From contig CAYHEC010000002.1 in assembly GCA_964355675.1 (NCBI GenBank), forward strand, positions 62,001 through 126,000: a stretch of 64,000 bases of DNA, in the 5' to 3' direction. This DNA comes from CAMBDS01 sp964355675. Its GTDB lineage: Bacteria > Electryoneota > AABM5-125-24 > Hatepunaeales > Hatepunaeaceae. The position numbers and the translations under genes were made by a program. Numbering within the stretch: the first letter of the stretch is position 1; the number at the start of each line of letters is the position of its first letter. Shown here one piece after another: positions 27,197 to 36,050 of this stretch. A model generated the notes under the pieces. The model did not search any database. It was given only the letters and a program-made list of their open reading frames with translations, and was not told the DNA's origin.

Positions 27197-30100
27197 TGAG
27201 CTTGAAGGGCTTTGGGCTTTGGGCTTTGGGCTTTGGAATCGCTCTTTTGGCAACCTCCGTTCATGGAAGCCAGAATCTTGCGATTAAGAAGATCAATCTG
27301 CCGCGTTTCCCAGCATCGACGATATCGAGGAGTTTACTGCCTCATCGTGACGCACCACTGCGCGTAGCCGCGCTCCGTGTCGAGTTCGTCCGCGACTCCC
27401 TCTCGACCACTACTGGAGCGGGGGCGTTCCGTTATGCAGAGGTTGATTCTTTCTATACTGAAACGCCGCCTGACACCATCTATTTCGATCCACCTCCGCA
27501 CGACTCGCGCTACTTCGCCGATCATATCGAGTTCCAAAACTTCTATTGGAATAAGATGTCCGCGGGAAATGTGAACCTCACCTGCGACGTTTTTCCAGCC
27601 GGTTCCCATGCCGCCTACAAGCTCCCAAAGCAGATGTGGCAGTACAACTACAACAACGGGGCGGCACAACTTGATAGGGGTTTGGCGGAGCTCTTTCGCG
27701 ACGCGATCCAAGCCGCCGACGCCGATCCGGCGGTCGTTTGGAACAACTACGATCTTGTAATCATTTTCCATGCCGGAGCTGGCGCGGAGTTCGATCTCGG
27801 TTTTTCTTCGACGCCTCACGACCTTCCCTCAGCATGGATGGTTAAGGAAGATTTCCGCAGTCAGCTAAACTTGCCCAACGGCATCCCGGTCGATAACGAA
27901 ACTGGATCTGTTTCGAGCGGCTTGATCCTGCCTGAGACCGAATCCCACGAAGGCGTACAGATTTCAATGGCAGGAGTCATTTCGCTGATGATCGGACACT
28001 GGATGGGATTGCCTGCACTCTACGACAAAGACGAGGGTAACCCGGTGGTGGGCAAGTGGAGCATGATGGATCGCGGGTTCGGGAACTTTTACGGAGCCTT
28101 GCCGGGACCGGTGGACGTCTGGTCGGCCAGTCACATGGGATGGATAACTATCCCGGAAGTTGCCACTGGAAGCAACCAGATTTACACACGCTTTTATGAC
28201 GGGCCAGAAGTTCCGCCATTCACACCACGTGCCTATCGAATCCCTGTCTCCGGTCAGGAGGAGTTTATCATTGAGTGCCGTTACCGTGGCGCAGATACCG
28301 ACACGGTTGCTTATGCCTGGGATCGCGACGGACGGCGCATGACCTTCAATGACGACTACTCCGTGACGGTTGAATCCGGATTCCGAGTTCCAGTGCGAGC
28401 CGACAACCTCGACTTCGACTCACCGGGATCGGGGATACTGATCTGGCATCATGACGGAGGACTTGACGGGCTGATCGATCAGGGAAGATTCAACTCAGTT
28501 GATGAAGTGCGGGGGCTTGATCTTGAGGAGGCTGACGGCGCACAGGACATCGGACGTGACTACCCCTTCCTGACGCCGGGCTACGGAACAGACTACGGTA
28601 TCCCCGATGACGCCTGGTATGGTAACAACAAAGCTTATGCGGATGCCAATAAAGGGCGTGAGGTTAGCTTCAACGACGACTCCTACCCCAACAGCCGGTC
28701 GAACTCAGGTGCGTTCACGCATGTGAGAGTAGATAGTATCTCGAGGCGGGGAGCCAAGATGGGGTTTAGGTTTAAGCAAAGCTATTTACAGGGCGACTTT
28801 TCAGATCTCGATCCGCTAAGCATTGACTGGGTGGGATCGGGAAATTTTTATGGCGATGAGACAGAGGAGGTAATAGTAGTCGATCAATCGGACACGATTC
28901 GATTTTTCGATGGTACCGGGCGTCAGCTTGAGGTGATCAGATTAGTCCCTGGTGGTTCGGTCTCCAATAACAGTGGAGCGATCATTGGCGACTTGAATAA
29001 TGATCAATTTGACGATGTCGCCCTAGGTCTCTACGCTCCAAACGTTGGTTTTAGATTGGTTGTTCTAGAATCGAGCCCAAGAGGATTTCAGATAAGAGAT
29101 TTAGGATTAATGAATGATGGCGACACCGGGCAAGGATCTCTTTCCATTTATGGACCTCCAGATGATCGTAAATTAACCGTCATTCAGTATGAACTAATGC
29201 CATTGGATAGTTCCCAGGCCGCGATTTGGACTTATGATCGCGACCTAAATCTGATATTCGACACCACTATTACAGGACGATACTTTATTCGACAGAGCTC
29301 GATTCTGGGTAGTCAGATTTCGGATACTCTACTTGTCACATTTAACGATTATAGATATAGCATTGAGCGACTATTTATTCTCACAAAGCAGGGAATCATA
29401 GATACAGTTAGTTTCTCCACTTTGGACATTATTGGTCCGCTTTGTGACTGGGATGGTTCGGGAAGTCAAGACCTGCTCGTGAAGCAACGTTTCAACCTCA
29501 ACATTGGCCTTATTTCGGATCCAGGTTTGAATGGACTTGACTCAGTTCTTATCGATTGGAAATTTGCGGAAAGCAGCTTATTTAGAGATACGATTCCCCA
29601 TGGTCTCATACCACTGGATTATGATAACGATGGAAAATTCGAACTGCTTGGTCAGTTGGGTATTGATATCATTATTTCTGATAACCGGGGCATTCTACTA
29701 ACAAAACATATTACTTCCATACTATTAACGAGTCCGGTTAAATCCTTTGATTTTGCGACAGAGGATTTCATTCGGATTGCCGATCTTGAAGGTGATGGCA
29801 TCCCTGAAATATTCTTTTTTGTATTGTCTGGGCGTGCAGGTCATAATGGCTATTTCTATTCCTTGATCGGCCTCGACACACAGGGCAACGCAGTCCCCGG
29901 AACTCCGATTGAGTTGGAAAGTTACCCAGATGAAATAATACTCACTCAAATCGATGCGGATTCCAACATCGAGGTTATCTGTCAAATGGGAACCAGCTGT
30001 CGAATATATGATTTACCTGCTTCAAATCCCACTATATGGTGGGGGAATCAATATCGAGACAAATCGAGATCCAACGCCATCTGGGAACCCGCGACGCCCT

Positions 30101-30405
30101 TCTCCCCTGCTCCCGGAGCCAAGCTCATGCCGGACGATCTCTGCTATAACTGGCCCAATCCGGCTCGCGGCGAGACAACCGCCATCCGCTACACGCTCAA
30201 CTTCCCGGCAACGGTTTCAGTCGAGATCTTCGACATTGCTGGCAACAAGGTGGCAAGTCTTTCCGGACCCGGTGAAGCAGGTGTACCGAACGAGATTGTA
30301 TGGAACGTGAAGAATGTCGCCCGCGGAGCGTATCTGGCAGTTGTTGAGGCGAGCGGCTCCGGCAAGACCGAGCGCAAGACGGTGAAGATCGCGGTGGTTA
30401 AATGA
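27196..30405 (+). CDS. Secreted M6-like (immune-inhibitor-A type) protein with degenerate zinc site
   Basis: The 1069-residue protein has a signal peptide built on a heptamer repeat, then an M6-like domain (about 50-480). The region GHWMGLPALYD, VVGKWSMMDRG and VDVWSASHMGWI matches the M6 family, but the HExxH positions (264-268) read LMIGH, so the first His and the catalytic Glu are missing. Residues about 540-960 contain FG-GAP/VCBS-like repeats (IIGDLNNDQFDDVALG, DYDNDGKFELLG, DLEGDGIPEIFFF). The C-terminus is FlgD-type, with NWPNPARGETT and ending TVKIAVVK. It looks like non-enzymatic surface cargo of a type IX-like system. It overlaps the next start as ATGA. Confidence 0.8.
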   Translation: MSLKGFGLWALGFGIALLATSVHGSQNLAIKKINLPRFPASTISRSLLPHRDAPLRVAALRVEFVRDSLSTTTGAGAFRYAEVDSFYTETPPDTIYFDPPPHDSRYFADHIEFQNFYWNKMSAGNVNLTCDVFPAGSHAAYKLPKQMWQYNYNNGAAQLDRGLAELFRDAIQAADADPAVVWNNYDLVIIFHAGAGAEFDLGFSSTPHDLPSAWMVKEDFRSQLNLPNGIPVDNETGSVSSGLILPETESHEGVQISMAGVISLMIGHWMGLPALYDKDEGNPVVGKWSMMDRGFGNFYGALPGPVDVWSASHMGWITIPEVATGSNQIYTRFYDGPEVPPFTPRAYRIPVSGQEEFIIECRYRGADTDTVAYAWDRDGRRMTFNDDYSVTVESGFRVPVRADNLDFDSPGSGILIWHHDGGLDGLIDQGRFNSVDEVRGLDLEEADGAQDIGRDYPFLTPGYGTDYGIPDDAWYGNNKAYADANKGREVSFNDDSYPNSRSNSGAFTHVRVDSISRRGAKMGFRFKQSYLQGDFSDLDPLSIDWVGSGNFYGDETEEVIVVDQSDTIRFFDGTGRQLEVIRLVPGGSVSNNSGAIIGDLNNDQFDDVALGLYAPNVGFRLVVLESSPRGFQIRDLGLMNDGDTGQGSLSIYGPPDDRKLTVIQYELMPLDSSQAAIWTYDRDLNLIFDTTITGRYFIRQSSILGSQISDTLLVTFNDYRYSIERLFILTKQGIIDTVSFSTLDIIGPLCDWDGSGSQDLLVKQRFNLNIGLISDPGLNGLDSVLIDWKFAESSLFRDTIPHGLIPLDYDNDGKFELLGQLGIDIIISDNRGILLTKHITSILLTSPVKSFDFATEDFIRIADLEGDGIPEIFFFVLSGRAGHNGYFYSLIGLDTQGNAVPGTPIELESYPDEIILTQIDADSNIEVICQMGTSCRIYDLPASNPTIWWGNQYRDKSRSNAIWEPATPFSPAPGAKLMPDDLCYNWPNPARGETTAIRYTLNFPATVSVEIFDIAGNKVASLSGPGEAGVPNEIVWNVKNVARGAYLAVVEASGSGKTERKTVKIAVVK
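27207..27234 (+). repeat. Heptamer tandem repeat GGGCTTT x4
   Basis: Four perfect copies of GGGCTTT lie in codons 4-13 of the M6-like gene; one more copy occurs at 27188-27194. The repeat encodes the hydrophobic core of the signal peptide (GLWALGF per three units). Loss or gain of one unit would shift the frame. Confidence 0.9.
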
Positions 30406-33400
30406 TAACCAATCGTCGATGGTCGATGGTCGATGGCCAATGTTTTTTAGCATTAGGATTAGCATTAACATTATCTTTCGCGCCACAGGCGCGAGCCCAA
30501 TTCGAACAGTACAACCACCCCGAACTGATCTGGAAGACAATAGAGACCGATCATTTCTTCACGCACTACCACGAAGGCTCCGAACGGACAGCCCGGGAAC
30601 TTGCCGGGATCGCTGAACAAGTTTACGAACCGATCACCTCGCTCTATGGCTACCATCCCGACGGGAAGGTGCATTGGATCGTCAAGGACACCGACGACTA
30701 CTCGAATGGCGGAACATACTACTACGACAACAAAATCGTCATCTGGGCAACGCCGCTTGACTTTGAATTGCGCGGAACACATCACTGGCTTTACGACGTC
30801 GTTACTCACGAGTTCACCCACATGATTCAGCTCGGTGCCTCGCGCAAAGGTCCACGCTGGTTGCCGGGCGTCTATTTCCAGTACATCGGTTACGAAGAAG
30901 AACGCCGCCCCGATGTACTCTACGGCTTTCCCAACCGGATCGGTTCATGGCCCATCACTTCCACGCAAATTCCGATGTGGTTTGCCGAAGGAACAGCTCA
31001 ATTTCAGGTGCGGGGTATTGGACATGACTGGTGGGATTCCCACCGCGATATGATGATACGAGTGCGAGCATTGGGTGGAAATCTGCTGACACAATCCGAG
31101 ATGGATGTCTTCGGTAAATCAACACTTGGCTCAGAGCTGGTCTATTGTCAGGGATATGCTCTGACTCGGTACATTGCCAATACCTATGGCGTTCAGACGC
31201 TCGCCGATCTCTCGCACGCAATGCAGGGGTTGGGGACGTGGGATTTCGATCAGGCGTGCAAAAAGGTGCTCGGCGTCGATGAGAATAATCTATATCGAGA
31301 CTGGCGGGCGCACACCAAGGAAAATTATCTCGACAGAACTGAAAACATCCGATCACATCTGGTCGATGGCGATGTCGTTCTGGATGAAGGCTTTGGCAAT
31401 CTTTACCCCGCCTTCTCCCCTGATGGCAAGCAGATCGCGTTCATTTCCAACAAGGGGAAGGATTTCCTCTCAACTTCTGCAACCTATCTTTACGACATCG
31501 TGAAGGATACCCTGGTAAAGACCGAATGTCCGGCAACGAGTCCACTTGGCTGGTCACCAGATGGAAAATACCTTGTTTACGCAAGACAGGGTAACCCAAA
31601 CTGGCAGGGATCTCATTTTGATGATCTCTACTTGTGGAACATTGATAAGAAAAGAGAGATACGTCTGACGAAAGACGCTCGACTCGCCGCACCGTCTTTC
31701 TCGCCAGATGGAAAAAACCTTGTTGCAATCCACAACACAGATGGGAGTCATAATCTCGTTTTCGTCACTTTGCCTCCCGATTCCATGTTAGCTATTAATA
31801 CTGATGGCTTTGTACTTCCCTTCCTTGAGGATTCAAAGGATGTTAGCAAAAGATCGGTCTGGAAAAAACTGACTGATTTTAAGGATGGCAGGCAGATATT
31901 CAAGCCACGATTTACACCCGATGGCAATGGAATAATCGGTTCGTTTTCCGATCTGGGAACACGGGACATTTTCCAATATTCACTCTCCGAAGCTCGCTGG
32001 TCGTCGCTTCATGCCACCGAATTCGATGAGCGCGATCCGGTCATTTCAGGTGATGAACGATTCCTTTACTATTCCAGCGATAAAACCGGTATCTTCAATA
32101 TCTACCGCCGCGATCTAATCACGTTGAAAGACGATCCCCTTACCAATGTGACAGGTGGAGCGCTCATGCCGACATTATCACTTGACGGTGCGTTGGCGTT
32201 TGCAAATTTCACTGAAAAAGGCTACGGAATCCGGCTGTTGAAAGAACCTAAGGAAATCGATCCGACATACCTTAGTTATAAAGGCGGTGAGATTCGTGAA
32301 GACGTCGTCCTCTCTACTCCGCCAAGAGTCAGCAATCCTGCTTTCAATTACACTACCCCCTTCGGCAAATTATTCATTCTGCCGAGAGTGGCATGGGACT
32401 ACAATAAATTCAAACCCGGTTTTTACGCTTATACTAATGACTTCCTTGAAAAGCTGTCACTTTTTGGTGGCGTTCAGATGAACCAGCACGGTGACCGCGA
32501 TGCCTATGGATCTCTGGAATACCGTGTCATTAAGCCGACGATTTATCTCGAAGCCTACAACATCGTTAGAAATAAAGCCGAATCCTTCGACGATCCCTTT
32601 GTGATCGTCGGCGAGAAACTGATCGACTCATTGGCTGTTCCAATATTTGGAACCTACGGCGTAAATTACAAGTTTAATCTTGTAGAGTTTGACGTTGGCG
32701 CCAAGCTCCCGATCAGCGATAATATCATGGCTAACGGAGTCGTCCGCCTCTCAACCTACAAATCAGCGCTGAAATTCGACGACGGCGGCGATTTCACTTA
32801 CACTTATCTGCGTGGGAAATCTTTTATTCTTCGGTTGGATGGAAAGTTCATCGACAGGTCTGTTGCCAATGATATCCATCCAAAAGGCGGCTGGAGTGGG
32901 TGGCTTGAATACGGACGTGAAAATAACCGCTTCATCGAAGGCTTCGAAATCGACGCCGACAAACTGACACTGCTGGAAGTTTATAAGCCTTATAACTACG
33001 ACCGTGTAGAAGGCGAAATCGATTATTACCATAAACTGTTCGGCGGGCTGGTTATTAATCCCAAATTTTCGGGCGGAGTGCTCTCAAAGACAGTCGATCC
33101 GTTTTTCCATCTCTATGCGGGCGGATTGATGGGACTGCGAGGCTATAGCTATTACAGCCTCGGCGGGACAGTAAAGGCGCTGGGTCGATTAGCCTTAAGG
33201 TTTCCAATTGCAACTGGAATTGATAAGGATTTGGGACCCTTTTACCTCGACCGCGTGCATGGAGCAATCTTTGCCGAAGCGGGAGATGCGTGGCGGAGTA
33301 GTCCGTCAAATGCGAAACTTCGTAAAGACGTCGGCATGGAATTGCGTATTAAGATGTTCAGTTGGTACGGTTTTCCAACCGATATTTCACTCGCCGGGGC

Positions 33401-33500
33401 TTATGGTCTCGACAAATTCACCGTTCGCGAAAACGACATCGTGCAGGAATATGGCAAAGAGTGGCGCTGGTACCTGACGGTGTTGTTTGATTTCTTATAA
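30402..33500 (+). CDS. Surface metalloprotease-beta-propeller-BamA-like barrel fusion
   Basis: The 1032-residue protein has a signal peptide (LALGLALTLSFAPQARAQ). A gluzincin-type peptidase domain follows, with HEFTH at 136-140 and a likely third ligand Glu196 in MWFAEGTAQF. Next come TolB/WD-like propeller repeats (about 330-620; repeated FSPDGKQIAFIS, WSPDGKYLVYAR, FSPDGKNLVAIH). The C-terminal ~380 residues resemble an Omp85/BamA barrel with GLMGLRGYSYYSLGG and an aromatic final residue pair (FDFL). A protease-propeller-barrel protein would sit in the outer membrane. Substrate and topology are unknown. ATGA couples it to the preceding gene; GTG/ATG starts within the heptamer repeat are also in frame (ATG 30426). 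Confidence 0.83.
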   Translation: MITNRRWSMVDGQCFLALGLALTLSFAPQARAQFEQYNHPELIWKTIETDHFFTHYHEGSERTARELAGIAEQVYEPITSLYGYHPDGKVHWIVKDTDDYSNGGTYYYDNKIVIWATPLDFELRGTHHWLYDVVTHEFTHMIQLGASRKGPRWLPGVYFQYIGYEEERRPDVLYGFPNRIGSWPITSTQIPMWFAEGTAQFQVRGIGHDWWDSHRDMMIRVRALGGNLLTQSEMDVFGKSTLGSELVYCQGYALTRYIANTYGVQTLADLSHAMQGLGTWDFDQACKKVLGVDENNLYRDWRAHTKENYLDRTENIRSHLVDGDVVLDEGFGNLYPAFSPDGKQIAFISNKGKDFLSTSATYLYDIVKDTLVKTECPATSPLGWSPDGKYLVYARQGNPNWQGSHFDDLYLWNIDKKREIRLTKDARLAAPSFSPDGKNLVAIHNTDGSHNLVFVTLPPDSMLAINTDGFVLPFLEDSKDVSKRSVWKKLTDFKDGRQIFKPRFTPDGNGIIGSFSDLGTRDIFQYSLSEARWSSLHATEFDERDPVISGDERFLYYSSDKTGIFNIYRRDLITLKDDPLTNVTGGALMPTLSLDGALAFANFTEKGYGIRLLKEPKEIDPTYLSYKGGEIREDVVLSTPPRVSNPAFNYTTPFGKLFILPRVAWDYNKFKPGFYAYTNDFLEKLSLFGGVQMNQHGDRDAYGSLEYRVIKPTIYLEAYNIVRNKAESFDDPFVIVGEKLIDSLAVPIFGTYGVNYKFNLVEFDVGAKLPISDNIMANGVVRLSTYKSALKFDDGGDFTYTYLRGKSFILRLDGKFIDRSVANDIHPKGGWSGWLEYGRENNRFIEGFEIDADKLTLLEVYKPYNYDRVEGEIDYYHKLFGGLVINPKFSGGVLSKTVDPFFHLYAGGLMGLRGYSYYSLGGTVKALGRLALRFPIATGIDKDLGPFYLDRVHGAIFAEAGDAWRSSPSNAKLRKDVGMELRIKMFSWYGFPTDISLAGAYGLDKFTVRENDIVQEYGKEWRWYLTVLFDFL
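30416..30436 (+). repeat. Heptamer tandem repeat TCGATGG x3
   Basis: Three perfect copies of TCGATGG fall at codons 5-12 of the protease-barrel gene. Every unit contains an ATG, and the three ATGs fall in three different frames; the one at 30426 is in frame with the gene. Confidence 0.9.
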
Positions 33501-33542
33501 GTAACACAATTTGCTTCGGGGCGTTTTAGAGCTACTTGGAGA

Positions 33543-33560
33543 GCGGACATTCTTGTCCGC
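33543..33560 (+). repeat. Pyrimidine-tetraloop hairpin, copy 2
   Basis: GCGGACA-TTCT-TGTCCGC is a perfect 7-bp stem with a 4-base loop. Confidence 0.75.
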
Positions 33561-33644
33561 CCTCTAAGAGCCTGTTTATTAAGAATTCCCGTTAAACATG
33601 CTGTCACACGAGGCGCGTGAAAGCAGAGCAAAGCAACTTTGCCG

Positions 33645-33662
33645 CAGGGTGTCCTCACCCTG
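33645..33662 (+). repeat. Pyrimidine-tetraloop hairpin, copy 3
   Basis: CAGGGTG-TCCT-CACCCTG is a perfect 7-bp stem with a 4-base loop, of the same geometry as the copy at 33543-33560 but with different arms. Confidence 0.75.
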
Positions 33663-33691
33663 TGGTATAATTCGACCCAAATGGAGGGGTA

Positions 33692-34633
33692 ATGAAAGGC
33701 ACTATTTCGATAATTCTTATGCTGATGCTGGTCTCGTTGACGGCCGCACAAGAAGCAAGTTTATCAAGCCGACTCTTCGAGGCTGATCCTACAGCCCTCG
33801 CTCTGGCAGATGGAGGAATCACCACTCCCGGCAAAGCCGCACCGACATCAAGCGTTGCCACGACCAAAAACTCGAAAACTCTTCAACCCGGAAAAGCGCT
33901 GTTACTTTCGGCGATAGTCCCGGGCGCAGGAGAGTATTATTCCGGCCATAAACTTCGAGCGGCGGCGTTTTTAGCTGTTGAAATTGCCGCGTGGGTGGGA
34001 GTAATATCCTATTACAACCAGGGCATGGATAAAGACAAGGAATTCAAAGAATTCGCTGATGATCACTTTTTTGAGCAGGTTTATCGAGACAAGGAATTTG
34101 AGCTCGCTAAGCACAATCTGCCCGACTCAGGAGCATTCACTGGAACTGAACCGGAATGGCGCGAGTTAGAGTGGGACGCCAAAATTCATTATCTGCCTGA
34201 TCGTGGTTTTACTCACGAACTCCCCGATGCCCGTGATCGCGCCGCCAGTCGTAGCCATGATCAACAATACTACGAAATGATCGGAAAATATATTCACCAG
34301 TTTGGTTTTGCTTGGGATGATGTTTTCCAGATTATTGGTGGATCAGGCATCGACTTCCGCGGTGATGATCCGGGTACGCCCGAATACGATGACCAATTCG
34401 GCACCGCGAAACGTTCGAAAGACTATATGGAAATGCGCTATCAGTCGAATCAACTTCTGGACAAATCATCTCTTGCTATTCAGCTCGTTATGTTGAACCA
34501 CGTCGCCTCAGCGCTCCATGCCAGCTTTACTGTCAGGACCATGAATCGACGCGCTGAAGGCAAAATCGGTTTCAAAACGGTTAAATATGATGACCGCAAT
34601 GTCGCCGTCGGCGGATTGAACTTCTCGTGGTGA
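33692..34633 (+). CDS. DUF5683-like membrane/secreted protein A
   Basis: The 313-residue protein has a signal peptide (MKGTISIILMLMLVSLTAA) and a strong GGAGGGG site. At about 68-110 it has KALLLSAIVPGAGEYYSGHKLRAAAFLAVE split across a hydrophobic helix; this PGxGxxYxG pattern is typical of DUF5683-type proteins. A charged middle region follows and a C-terminal helix near LVMLNHVASALHA. The next gene is a clear relative (similar motif FLIPGLGQIATGR, same C-terminal LNHLFAAVEA helix), so the pair arose by duplication. The function is unknown. The two genes overlap by 4-7 bases. Confidence 0.7.
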   Translation: MKGTISIILMLMLVSLTAAQEASLSSRLFEADPTALALADGGITTPGKAAPTSSVATTKNSKTLQPGKALLLSAIVPGAGEYYSGHKLRAAAFLAVEIAAWVGVISYYNQGMDKDKEFKEFADDHFFEQVYRDKEFELAKHNLPDSGAFTGTEPEWRELEWDAKIHYLPDRGFTHELPDARDRAASRSHDQQYYEMIGKYIHQFGFAWDDVFQIIGGSGIDFRGDDPGTPEYDDQFGTAKRSKDYMEMRYQSNQLLDKSSLAIQLVMLNHVASALHASFTVRTMNRRAEGKIGFKTVKYDDRNVAVGGLNFSW

Positions 34634-35379
34634 ATCTGCGGAACATAGGCTCAATATTATTGACCGTGATACTCCTGACCGGATCGACGCCTTCCAATAG
34701 TTCCGAGTCAGTCAACTTGTTTGGAACACAAACTATCCAACCGCTTCTTCTCTCAACATCCGTTCAACTCTTAGAGAGCCAGACCGGAGGTTATTTTGCA
34801 TCGACTCTTGCATCGAGTGTGTCTGTCAAACAGAGCAAAACGATTCAGGGAACTGCATTCTGGCAATCGTTTCTCATACCGGGACTGGGTCAGATTGCCA
34901 CGGGGCGGCCGCGGGTTGGTTATGCGTTTCTGGCGGCTGAGGCTGGGTTGATCAGTGGACTGGTCGGCTTGAGAATTTATGCGGGACGTCTTGAAGACGA
35001 CTACCGCTTGTTCGCCGGACAACACGCCGGAGTCTCGACCGAAAAAGAACATCAGTATTATGTCGATCTCGGCAACTGGATGGATGTGCGCAGTTTTAAT
35101 GAGGCTCGCTTGCGGGATCGTTCCTTCGACGCAATGTACACTGATCCGGGTGACGCCTGGCTATGGGACTCGAATGAGAATCGCGCCCGGTTCAAAACGA
35201 TGCGTCTTAACTCTGATGAGGCTCGCGGGAAGGCGCTGTTATTGGTTGGCGGATTGGTGTTGAATCACCTGTTTGCGGCGGTGGAAGCTGCTGGAGGCGC
35301 GGCGAAGAAATATGAGATGGGTTATTCACCCCTGCAGGAAGGTGGCGGGAAGTTTATGGTTAGTTACAGTTTACCTTGA
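34627..35379 (+). CDS. DUF5683-like membrane/secreted protein B
   Basis: The 250-residue paralogue of the preceding gene has an N-terminal signal (IGSILLTVILLTGSTPSNSS), the motif QSFLIPGLGQIATGRPRVGYAFLAAE at about 79-104, a hydrophobic helix after it, and LVGGLVLNHLFAAVEAAGGA near the end. GTG at 34627 or 34630 (a 4-base GTGA overlap with the previous stop) are both possible starts. It ends the secretion-linked plus-strand run, and convergent terminators follow at 35382-35451. Confidence 0.68.
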   Translation: MVNLRNIGSILLTVILLTGSTPSNSSESVNLFGTQTIQPLLLSTSVQLLESQTGGYFASTLASSVSVKQSKTIQGTAFWQSFLIPGLGQIATGRPRVGYAFLAAEAGLISGLVGLRIYAGRLEDDYRLFAGQHAGVSTEKEHQYYVDLGNWMDVRSFNEARLRDRSFDAMYTDPGDAWLWDSNENRARFKTMRLNSDEARGKALLLVGGLVLNHLFAAVEAAGGAAKKYEMGYSPLQEGGGKFMVSYSLP

Positions 35380-35381
35380 AC

Positions 35382-35408
35382 GTAGGGGCGCAGCCGGCGC
35401 GCCCCTAC
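35382..35408. repeat. GTAGGGGCGC palindrome
   Basis: GTAGGGGCGC and GCGCCCCTAC are separated by 7 bases. This GTAGGGGCG type of intergenic palindrome occurs widely in unrelated bacterial genomes. Confidence 0.6.
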
Positions 35409-35420
35409 CGATCCCAATGG

Positions 35421-35451
35421 AAGAGGGCTATCCCATCGGGATAGCCCTCTT
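35421..35451. terminator. Bidirectional intrinsic terminator
   Basis: AAGAGGGCTATCCC pairs with GGGATAGCCCTCTT around ATC, a perfect 14-bp stem between convergent genes. A T-rich end is short (TCTTTCG), so termination strength is uncertain. Confidence 0.7.
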
Positions 35452-35475
35452 TCGTAGTGATGCGTCGCTCAAATT

Positions 35476-35982
35476 CTATTTGAGTCTGAAATTCATCCCA
35501 ACACCGTATGCAATGTCCTGTCTCGGCATCAACATTGGCTGGAAAGTCAAGTCAAATCGTTTTACCTTTAACATGGAAAGTTCTTGAGCGTTCGACCACC
35601 ACTGCCAGGTGCCCCACACTTCACAAACCAAACCTCCAACGAGACAGATTCCCCAAAGCGCTGCATTGCCGTCTGTTTTTTCGTCATAGCCGCTATAAGA
35701 CGAGTAGGTAGCGGTTGTTATTGGAATAAACGCATAGCTCAACGCATATAATCCTACACCAGCCACAACCTTAATTATACCAGACTTTTTACCGTCCTGA
35801 GCTACTTGAATGTCCTTATCTATCATACGAAGTTTTTCTTCGCGTGACATTCCTGGGCTTCCTTGAGCCCAAACAAGATCGACCGACGCCAAAATAATAA
35901 GCGTCCCAAATAGTAGACAGATGATCCTTTTCGTCACATTTCGAGCGAAAAGAATGCCGAGAAAGCGGACTGATCGTAACAT
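35476..35982 (-). CDS. Small secreted/membrane protein, unknown
   Basis: I start at ATG 35982 because GAGAGG stands 8 bases upstream and a signal sequence begins there; this gives 168 residues. The segment RIICLLFGTLIILASVDLVWAQ is the signal or anchor, followed by a charged helix (SREEKLRMIDKDIQ), two hydrophobic stretches (SGIIKVVAGVGLYALSYAF, ALWGICLVGGLVCEVWG) and a C-terminus ending GVGMNFRLK, which looks like a barrel strand. I do not recognise the family. It may be distantly similar to the two DUF5683-like proteins across the convergent terminator, in having a helix pair followed by a strand-like end. Confidence 0.6.
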   Translation of the reverse strand: MLRSVRFLGILFARNVTKRIICLLFGTLIILASVDLVWAQGSPGMSREEKLRMIDKDIQVAQDGKKSGIIKVVAGVGLYALSYAFIPITTATYSSYSGYDEKTDGNAALWGICLVGGLVCEVWGTWQWWSNAQELSMLKVKRFDLTFQPMLMPRQDIAYGVGMNFRLK

Positions 35983-36050
35983 TTTACTACCTCTCGTAAG
36001 CTTTGGACAAAAAGAGGCCTCCGGCGCATGGGCACAAGACGGCCTACCTG

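Larger units (their letters stand above)
33501..33691. other. Intergenic region with two hairpins
   Basis: This 191-bp gap has no gene but carries two copies of the pyrimidine-tetraloop hairpin (33543-33560 and 33645-33662). The second lies about 30 bases upstream of the next start codon. Confidence 0.6.
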
